This document shows positions 1 to 5,662 of a stretch of DNA of 20,623 nucleotides, piece after piece. The notes below the pieces were generated by a model, which saw only the letters and a program-made list of their open reading frames with translations, searched no databases and was not told the DNA's origin. The translations under genes and the position numbers were made by a program. Source of the DNA: Planctomycetaceae bacterium (GTDB lineage: Bacteria > Planctomycetota > Planctomycetia > Pirellulales > Pirellulaceae); NCBI GenBank assembly GCA_007695205.1, contig REEF01000452.1, positions 1 through 20,623 of the forward strand, in the 5' to 3' direction. The first letter of the stretch is position 1, and every line of letters starts with the position of its first letter.

Positions 1-60
1 ACCCGCGCCGAACGGGGGGGCGGTTTCGGCGGGGTCAGAGACCCGCGCCGAACGGTTTTG
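1..60. repeat. Partial 40-bp-period direct repeat with REP-like palindrome
   Basis: The 15-mer ACCCGCGCCGAACGG occurs at 1-15 and again at 41-55, giving a period of 40 bp; the first copy is cut by the window edge. The sequence between them ends in an imperfect palindrome at 28-49, in which GGCGGGGTC and GACCCGCGCC pair around AGA. It looks like the end of a short dispersed or tandem intergenic repeat downstream of the zinc-ribbon gene. Only one and a half units are visible, so family and copy number cannot be judged. Confidence 0.5.
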
Positions 61-108
61 TTACCGCCGCTTACGTCGGCTGCGGCACGCACCTCGCCGG
101 AGCGGATG

Positions 109-1020
109 CTACCGAAACATGCGGGCCAGCAGCAGCAGGGCGGATTGAGCCAGGTCGCCGAGCATATCGTAGGAACGATCGGGTCCCAAAGATCGCCTTA
201 CGGGTTCCAAGGACGCAGGGCGCGACGATGACGATGATCGAGATCTTTCGTCGGCCATGGCCAATCGACGGCGTGCGCGATCATCGGAACTGCTGAGCCG
301 TGCCAGATCCTGCAGCACCTGTTCCCGACCGCCGCTGCGTACCCAGATCATCAATTGAGCCAGTTCGTCGGCGTCGAACCAGATGCCATGCTGGCCGCAC
401 AGATCGACGATCACCCCGCTGCTGCGACCGATATTCCGTCGTACCATAAGCTGGCCGCAGACCACGCACGCCCGGTATCGCGGTCCCGGCTGTTCGGTAA
501 TCGATGGAACGCGACCTCGCGGAACGTTACCGGATTGGGTTTCCTGCCGGTCCATCAGCGAGCTGAACGTTTCGAGTCCCAGCCAGAGCCCAGCGCACAC
601 CTGGCATTCCAAGACGGTTACCTGATAGGTGGTCAGTCGGCGGTTGACCAGCGATCGGCCTTCGCCACAGACGGGGCAGTGATGCTCGGTCTGCTCTCCG
701 GCGATCTGTTCGGGAGCGATGGGCGTCGCGCAGTGATGGCAGAATCGAGCCCGATCGCTGACCCGCGCCAGGCAATTCGGGCAAACGGTATACAGATCCT
801 GTTCGTGGATGGTAAAGTCCGCGCCGCAGTGGGTACAGGAACGCGCGCCACTTTCACGCGGGGCTCCGCACGACGAGCATCGGACCACGGCGGCCGAGAG
901 GCCTTGGGGCTGACGCACGGTGATCTCGGTGCCGCAGTGGCAATGGAAACGTTTTCCGATCTGGTCACCGCGAGCTTGGTACTGACGCTGACATTCCGGG
1001 CAGGCCACGATCAACCGCAT
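109..1020 (-). CDS. Multi-zinc-ribbon protein with zf-TFIIB-like domains
   Basis: The 303-residue product carries five cysteine-rich knuckles in a row. They are C7/C10/C27/C29; C48/C51/C62/C65; C80/C83/C94/C97; C115/C118/C139/C142 followed by GLWL; and C185/C188/C208/H211 followed by GIWFDADEL. The last two match the TFIIB-type zinc-finger family (zf-TFIIB), whose members end in such a G-x-W-F/L-D/E motif. The C-terminal 60 residues are Ser/Arg-rich and then hydrophobic (ALLLLARMF). The ATG at 1020 is chosen because the first knuckle starts at once and AAGG lies about 9 nt upstream; a longer in-frame reading to 1257 only translates the antisense of the neighbouring gene. It follows the TIM-barrel gene by 34 nt and may be co-transcribed. 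Zinc binding is likely; the cellular role is unknown. Confidence 0.85.
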   Translation of the reverse strand: MRLIVACPECQRQYQARGDQIGKRFHCHCGTEITVRQPQGLSAAVVRCSSCGAPRESGARSCTHCGADFTIHEQDLYTVCPNCLARVSDRARFCHHCATPIAPEQIAGEQTEHHCPVCGEGRSLVNRRLTTYQVTVLECQVCAGLWLGLETFSSLMDRQETQSGNVPRGRVPSITEQPGPRYRACVVCGQLMVRRNIGRSSGVIVDLCGQHGIWFDADELAQLMIWVRSGGREQVLQDLARLSSSDDRARRRLAMADERSRSSSSSRPASLEPVRRSLGPDRSYDMLGDLAQSALLLLARMFR

Positions 1021-1054
1021 CGGATTCGCCTTGTCGTAGGGTAATGGACCGCCA

Positions 1055-2002
1055 TCAGGGACTCGAGAACGCCCGTCGCAGCAGGTCCAGGCTTTTGGGG
1101 ATCGCCGTACGGTGGTCTTCACGGCCTTCGTACTCCAGGGAGATGTAGCCCGAGTACTGGTGCTGGCGCAACAGTTCGGCGATCCGCGTGTAATCCAGAT
1201 CCAACGTATACCAGGTTCCGCCGCCGAAATAGGTCTTCGCTTGGACCAGCACGGCATGGGCGGCGATTTGCTCCATCTGCTCGTAGGGGTTCTCCAGGAA
1301 GTTTCCGGTATCCAGGGTGACTTGAAGCCAAGGCGAATCGATAGCGTTGACGATCCGCATCACGCCCTCGGCGGTGCGTCCCAACCCCCAATGGTTTTCC
1401 AATCCCAACGTTACACCACATTCTTCTGCTCGTTTCAGGCATCGCTGCAGGCTGTCGATCACCCACCGAAATCCATCGTCGTCCGAATAGCCTTCCAGAC
1501 GCGGTTCGATGCCGCGATTCTCCATCAATTCATCGAAATCGTCGATCGTTCCCCAACGCCCCGTGTTGACTCGCATCGTGGGGATTCCCATGGCGTAGGC
1601 CAATTCGATGCAGTGCAACGTATGGTCGACGTTCTGCTGCCGCACGGCCGGGTCGGGCGAGACGAATCCCTGATGGATCGAAAACCCGCACAGATCCAAG
1701 CCGTTGATAAAGGCTCGTCGCTTCAAGTTCTGCAGGTAGTGGTTGGTTTCGCTTTCCATCTGACGATGCAGGATCTCGACGCCATCGAAACCCGCTTCGG
1801 CGGCCAGGTCGATGCACTGCTCGATCGACAGCTTGCTGTCCGCGTCGTAGCGCCAATACGAGTAGGTCGAAACGGCGATTCGATTCCGACGGGCGGGAAC
1901 CGATGCGTCCTTCGGAGAGTTGGCGGCGGCGCTGGCGGCACCGAGTCCCGTGACGCCAGCGGCCGCTGTTGAAGTCAGGAATTGACGACGTGGTAAACTC
2001 AT
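1055..2002 (-). CDS. Tat-exported sugar phosphate isomerase/epimerase family protein (xylose isomerase-like TIM barrel)
   Basis: The 315-residue product starts with a twin-arginine signal (RRQFL at 5-9, then an Ala/Gly-rich hydrophobic stretch ending near ASAAA). The rest is an AP_endonuc_2/xylose-isomerase-like TIM barrel. Likely metal ligands sit where the family has them: E202 in GLENHWG, D231 in TLDTGNF and E290 or E292 in SLEYEG. Members isomerise or epimerise sugars and inositol derivatives with a divalent metal; the substrate cannot be told here. The ATG at 2002 is preferred because it puts the Tat motif at residue 5; an upstream in-frame ATG at 2047 adds 15 residues. Secreted paralogues of this family are numerous in planctomycetes. 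The zinc-ribbon gene follows after 34 nt. Family assignment is firm; the specific reaction is not. Confidence 0.9.
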   Translation of the reverse strand: MSLPRRQFLTSTAAAGVTGLGAASAAANSPKDASVPARRNRIAVSTYSYWRYDADSKLSIEQCIDLAAEAGFDGVEILHRQMESETNHYLQNLKRRAFINGLDLCGFSIHQGFVSPDPAVRQQNVDHTLHCIELAYAMGIPTMRVNTGRWGTIDDFDELMENRGIEPRLEGYSDDDGFRWVIDSLQRCLKRAEECGVTLGLENHWGLGRTAEGVMRIVNAIDSPWLQVTLDTGNFLENPYEQMEQIAAHAVLVQAKTYFGGGTWYTLDLDYTRIAELLRQHQYSGYISLEYEGREDHRTAIPKSLDLLRRAFSSP

Positions 2003-2108
2003 GAGGCACTCGATTTGAAAGGGAAGACGTTTGTTGAATAGAACCATTCCGTCCGACTGTCATTCTACGCAAACGTCTTGAGATGAATAGACCAGCTTGG
2101 TGGAATCA

Positions 2109-2181
2109 GGGGTCGGGAGTCTTTTCCGGATAAACCGCTTTCCATATGGTTAATCGTCGGGCGAAAACGACTCCCGACCCC
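2109..2181. repeat. REPIN-like inverted repeat overlapping the end of the flavoprotein gene
   Basis: Two perfectly complementary 13-base arms, GGGGTCGGGAGTC at 2109-2121 and GACTCCCGACCCC at 2169-2181, face each other across 47 bases. Pairing continues inward with one bulge (CTTTTC against GAAAAC). This is the layout of a REP doublet. The right arm lies inside the 3' end of the flavoprotein gene (stop 2150-2152) and encodes its last residues. The core GGTCGGGAGT recurs at 20518-20527. Folded RNA could also act as an mRNA 3' end structure, but the large loop and lack of a T-run do not fit an intrinsic terminator. The gap 2003-2149 contains nothing else that I recognise. Confidence 0.6.
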
Positions 2182-3799
2182 CTGGGCCTTGGTCGGCGGC
2201 ACAGGGCTGGTCTTGGACGATCTGGTGCAGGGGCGAGAAGAACAGTGCGCCGGTGGGACAGACGGCGACGCAGCGGGCGGCGACCGAACCGAGCGCCTGT
2301 TCCATGGTTCCGTGGAAAGGCACACCGACTCGGACGTCGAAGCCGCGGCCGACGAAGCTCAACCCCAGCGCGTCTTCGGCTTGCCCGGCGATTCGGATGC
2401 ACAGTTCGCAGTTGATGCACTTGCCGGGTTCGTAGATCACTTTGCCTTGCCGATTGACCTGGACAAAGGCGCGTCGGTCGCTCTGGAACCGCGATGGTTC
2501 GGCACCGTATTGAGCGGCGTAGCGTTCCAGGCGGCAATTGCCGTGAGCGGGACAGCCGCAGGCCAGGCAGCGATGAGCCTGCTGGGACATGATCGGCAGT
2601 TCCAACGACCCGCTGGCCTGATCCGCCGCCAACGGCGGTTTGGACTCGGCCAACGCCAGGAATTCGGGCATCTCTTCTTCGGAGACCTTCCCGATCCGTG
2701 ACGAGAATGGTCGGGTGACGGGCGTGATCGGTTTGTCCAGCACGAATTGCGAGATCGCTGCGGCGGCTTCTTTTCCGTCCGCCACGCTGCGGACGACCAT
2801 CCCGCGGCCGCGGATGGCATTGCCTGCGGCAAAGACGCCCGGCACGTCGGTCTCGAACGTTTTGGCATTGATTTTGACGCCGCGTTTGGTGACCTCCAGG
2901 CCCCAAACGGCCGCTTGGTCCTTGGCATCCGCGCCGGTGGCTACCAGCACCGCATCGAATTGCTGGCGCAACGGGTTCAAGTCCAAATGCTCGCCCAGCC
3001 GTTGTCCACAACGCAGTTCGACGCCTATCTTCAGGATGACATCGATTTCGCCTTCCAGCGTCGCGACGGGCAGTTCGTCAGCAAACTCGTCACGCAACCG
3101 CCCACCGGCCTGCTGAGCCGCTTCGAACAGGGTGACCTGGTGCCCTGCGCACCGAAGATGGAACGCGGCGGCCAGTCCGGTCGGACCGGCACCGACCACC
3201 GCCACCTGCTTGCCGGTATCCGGGGGGCAGGCGGGCAGGTAGGGGTCGCCCGAGGCCAGATCGCGGTCCGCCACTTCGCGTTTCAGGTCACAGACTTCGA
3301 CCGGCCCGTCCGCACTGCTGCGGCGACAACCTTTCTCGCACGGCTTGGGACAGACCCGTCCCAGCACGGCGGGCAGCGCGATGTCTTGTTTGATCGTGGC
3401 GATCGCACCGCGGAGGTCCTGATCGCCGATCTCGCGCAGCATTAACTGGACGTCCATGTGAGCGGGACAGGCAAAGAAGCACGGCGCCATGCAATCGCCC
3501 ACATGGTCGCTGAGCAACAGTTCCAGGGCCGTGCGTCGCAACGCATGTACTTCGGGCGTTTCGCTTTCGACTCGCAGACCGTCGCTGGCGGGCATCCCGC
3601 ACGACGCCACCACTCGACCGCTGTCGACCAGCTTGACCACGCACACCTGGCACGAGGTCGAGGGGTGGTAGCCTTCCAGGTAACACAGCGTCGGCACATC
3701 GATGCCCAACCGCCGCGCGGCATCCAAGATCGAAGATCCCGTCGGCACCTCGACCGGCTGCCCGTCGATGGTCAGTTTCAGCATTCCGTTTTGATTCAT
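2150..3799 (-). CDS. FeS-flavoprotein, GltD/NfnL/StnA-related, with N-terminal [2Fe-2S] domain
   Basis: Product of 549 residues. Domains in order: a [2Fe-2S] ferredoxin (C39, C50, C53, C67); a GltD-type Fer4_20 domain (C103, C107, C111, C150, C154, C158); an FAD dinucleotide fold (GAGPTG at 203-208, closing at GVFAAGNAIRG, 321-331); a CxxCxC-x5-C knuckle (C411, C414, C416, C422); and a C-terminal ferredoxin-like part with only five Cys (C461, C464, C467, C510, C514), enough for one [4Fe-4S] cluster. Relatives carry an inserted NAD(P)H Rossmann domain between the two halves of the FAD fold. Here only about 30 residues separate VLVATGA (284-290) from GVFAAGN, so that domain seems absent. With the NuoEF-like fusion it resembles Stn-type transhydrogenases. 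The ATPase/PIN cassette now separates the two genes. It probably acts in the cytoplasm. Confidence 0.85.
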   Translation of the reverse strand: MNQNGMLKLTIDGQPVEVPTGSSILDAARRLGIDVPTLCYLEGYHPSTSCQVCVVKLVDSGRVVASCGMPASDGLRVESETPEVHALRRTALELLLSDHVGDCMAPCFFACPAHMDVQLMLREIGDQDLRGAIATIKQDIALPAVLGRVCPKPCEKGCRRSSADGPVEVCDLKREVADRDLASGDPYLPACPPDTGKQVAVVGAGPTGLAAAFHLRCAGHQVTLFEAAQQAGGRLRDEFADELPVATLEGEIDVILKIGVELRCGQRLGEHLDLNPLRQQFDAVLVATGADAKDQAAVWGLEVTKRGVKINAKTFETDVPGVFAAGNAIRGRGMVVRSVADGKEAAAAISQFVLDKPITPVTRPFSSRIGKVSEEEMPEFLALAESKPPLAADQASGSLELPIMSQQAHRCLACGCPAHGNCRLERYAAQYGAEPSRFQSDRRAFVQVNRQGKVIYEPGKCINCELCIRIAGQAEDALGLSFVGRGFDVRVGVPFHGTMEQALGSVAARCVAVCPTGALFFSPLHQIVQDQPCAADQGPGGRESFSPDD

Positions 3800-3839
3800 A
3801 GGTGAGTTCTTTCCGAACGATTTTCCTCGACAAAGACAG
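3800..3839 (-). repeat. Leader-like imperfect repeat, copy A (right after the PIN gene)
   Basis: On the minus strand this stretch, immediately upstream of the flavoprotein ATG, shares ordered blocks with 5618-5662: CTGTC, then CGAG(G)AAAA, then GTT(T)CGGA, then AAAGAA, at nearly the same spacing. About 24 of 40 positions match by eye. It contains the probable ribosome-binding purine stretch (GGAAAGAA) of the flavoprotein gene. The two copies bracket the ATPase/PIN cassette. Confidence 0.35.
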
Positions 3840-3844
3840 TTGCC

Positions 3845-4318
3845 TCACACTAGATGCTGCAACTTGACAAGGAATCTTTGCGAAAGGAGGTTTCGATTCT
3901 TGATAGATCGGTAGATCCGTGGTCGTCGACGGCCCTTCGAATACCAACGCCTATCTGTAATAAACTTGTCGGCGCGCCGGTCTTGCGAGCAAAAAAGCAG
4001 GCATCCCGAAACACTTAGGATCGCGATTAGATGCTGGTCGTCACAATCCGTTCCCACCGTTTCCGTAACGATCTCTCGCTCACGTTCGTCGACCATATCT
4101 TGGTGTACTTCGCAAGCTTTGCCGGCGTCTTTCAATCGCCGAATTAAGCGAGCGTACCGAATCGTCTTTTTCAACTCCGCCTTGTACTTTGTACCTCCGA
4201 AGACCAAACGCCCCCGACCCTTTATAATCCATTCCCGTACTGGAGCGAAATCCTTGTGGGACAAATCATTCTCGTTGAAGACTGGCACGATCGCATTCAC
4301 GTCCACGACAATACTCAC
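3845..4318 (-). CDS. PIN-domain protein, probable ribonuclease toxin/effector
   Basis: The 157-residue product has the acidic pattern of PIN nucleases: D6 in the first strand (VVDVNAI), D93/D94 in the central CDDQHLIAI motif and D113 in the SQDRRADKF motif, with E48 as a candidate middle acidic residue. PIN domains cleave RNA with divalent metal and occur as toxins and as effectors. The start is a GTG at 4318 directly abutting the TAA of the ATPase gene, with GGAG six bases before it, so the two genes are translationally coupled. The C-terminal tail (about residues 123-155) is strongly basic, which would suit RNA binding. Local GC is lower than in the flanking redox genes. No classical antitoxin (VapB-like DNA binder) is next to it; the partner appears to be the ATPase. 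PIN assignment is fairly secure, the target unknown. Confidence 0.8.
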   Translation of the reverse strand: MSIVVDVNAIVPVFNENDLSHKDFAPVREWIIKGRGRLVFGGTKYKAELKKTIRYARLIRRLKDAGKACEVHQDMVDEREREIVTETVGTDCDDQHLIAILSVSGCLLFCSQDRRADKFITDRRWYSKGRRRPRIYRSIKNRNLLSQRFLVKLQHLV

Positions 4319-5617
4319 TTACAGCTCCAATAGACTTACTTCCTCATTGATGAAGAACCGACGAAAAGACTCGGGTTGATCCAGCGGATAATGTCCCTTC
4401 GAGTCGAATCGAAGAGGGTAGGCCGCGTTCCCCTGGGCTGTCCGCTCGAAGAACAGCACCTGACTGTTGGTGGGTCTACCCGTTTCACGCAAACGCAAGC
4501 GGAACCGGTCTACTAAGTAATCACTGTGCGTTTCAATCAAGTAGTGATGCCCTAGTTCGATGGCGAGCAAATGGATCAATTCACCCAAAGCTGCCTGCGC
4601 CCGCGGATGCAAATGCACTTCTGGCTGCTGAATCGCGAACCAATGCCCTTTCGGTCGTGTGAGCATCTCCACGATCACCGGCAGCACTTGAGATACCCCG
4701 TATCCCACATTGCTGATGTTCAGCGGACGACTGGAGATATGAACTTGAACCTCGAACGGTGCTGACGGTTCATCACCGAACGTATGCGCATCGATAGTAT
4801 CGAACAGACCGCTCTCTTTTCCAAAACGTTCAAGTAACCGAACGAATCGTTCTCCCTTTTCCCGTGAAGCGAGTGCCTGTCGAATCACGTAGGGCGTGTG
4901 GTCGCCTTCTGGAGAGTACTCCGTCTTAATACTGTCGTAAATACGGCGGGGTTTTGTGCGTATCGGCGCCAGCCAAGTGAGGTCCATCATCGGCAGTTCG
5001 GTACGGAATGCGAATGCCTTCGAGCGTGCTGTCGGCTCGGAGAGCAAAACTGCGACGATATAAGGCAATGGTGGCCGACCCGAGAAATCCTCGGGAAAAT
5101 CGTTAAACCCTCGCTTATCAGAAAGGTGGCTGTCGAACAGAGAAAGGAAACCATCACAAGCTTCGGAAATCTCCCTGAACTGGGGCTGGCCGTCAAGAAA
5201 TTTGTACTTGATCGACTCCGGTGAAAGAGTCAACCTCAAAGTTTGGCCGGCCGAATACTGGGTGTAGCGGCACAGCCTCGGGATGCTGTCTTCATTTTGG
5301 AAAGTAAGCAGCGAAAATGATAATCGATCGGTCTTGTCCTTGTTCGTCTCGGGGAACATCGAGACAAGAGTACCAACCGTGAATTGACTCCTGTCGACGC
5401 TGGCAGCCGAAACAATGTCTTCATATCCGCCCAAACTACATGACTCGCCAAGCGAAAAATCTTGATTGAACCAGAATTTCGGGTTGGACAGCAGGTACAC
5501 GAGTGCAAGGAAGGAACTCTTGCCGCTACTGTTTTCCCCGACCAGGAATGAGGTCGATCGCAGCGGAATCAGCGTGCGAGTGAATCCTCTGAAGTTATCC
5601 ATGAATAGGTAACGCAT
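4319..5617 (-). CDS. AAA/ABC-type ATPase of the OLD/DUF3696-like family
   Basis: The 432-residue product has a Walker A at residues 27-34 (GENSSGKS), an ABC-like signature region NVGYGVSQVLP (303-313), a Walker B-type motif IQQPEVHLHP (329-338) in which QQP replaces the usual D-E-P, and a switch-histidine motif ETHSDY (362-367). This is the pattern of the AAA_15/AAA_21 ATPases with a DUF3696-like end, relatives of OLD and of the ATPases in Septu, PARIS and some retron systems. It has no TOPRIM domain, and it is followed with no gap by a PIN nuclease, so ATPase sensor plus nuclease effector is the natural reading. The ATG at 5617 is preceded by GGAGAAAGAAG; an internal ATG six residues later is possible. 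Its GC content is below that of the flanking genes, which suggests transfer. Confidence 0.85.
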   Translation of the reverse strand: MRYLFMDNFRGFTRTLIPLRSTSFLVGENSSGKSSFLALVYLLSNPKFWFNQDFSLGESCSLGGYEDIVSAASVDRSQFTVGTLVSMFPETNKDKTDRLSFSLLTFQNEDSIPRLCRYTQYSAGQTLRLTLSPESIKYKFLDGQPQFREISEACDGFLSLFDSHLSDKRGFNDFPEDFSGRPPLPYIVAVLLSEPTARSKAFAFRTELPMMDLTWLAPIRTKPRRIYDSIKTEYSPEGDHTPYVIRQALASREKGERFVRLLERFGKESGLFDTIDAHTFGDEPSAPFEVQVHISSRPLNISNVGYGVSQVLPVIVEMLTRPKGHWFAIQQPEVHLHPRAQAALGELIHLLAIELGHHYLIETHSDYLVDRFRLRLRETGRPTNSQVLFFERTAQGNAAYPLRFDSKGHYPLDQPESFRRFFINEEVSLLEL

Positions 5618-5662
5618 TCTGTCTTCTTTCTCCGAAACTGCCTTTTCTCGTTCGCGGGACAG
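5618..5662 (-). repeat. Leader-like imperfect repeat, copy B (before the ATPase gene)
   Basis: This 45-base spacer between the diaphorase stop and the ATPase start resembles the spacer before the flavoprotein gene (3800-3839), with shared blocks CTGTC, CGAGAAAA, GTTTCGGA and AAAGAA in the same order. It carries the ATPase ribosome-binding stretch. It may be one half of a duplication created when the cassette arrived. Confidence 0.35.

Noticed and set aside
1..60. Possible CRISPR array
   Set aside because: Only one and a half units with a palindromic repeat, a spacer of ordinary repeat sequence and no cas gene.
3845..5617. Classical VapBC toxin-antitoxin pair
   Set aside because: The partner of the PIN protein is a 432-residue ATPase, not a small DNA-binding antitoxin.
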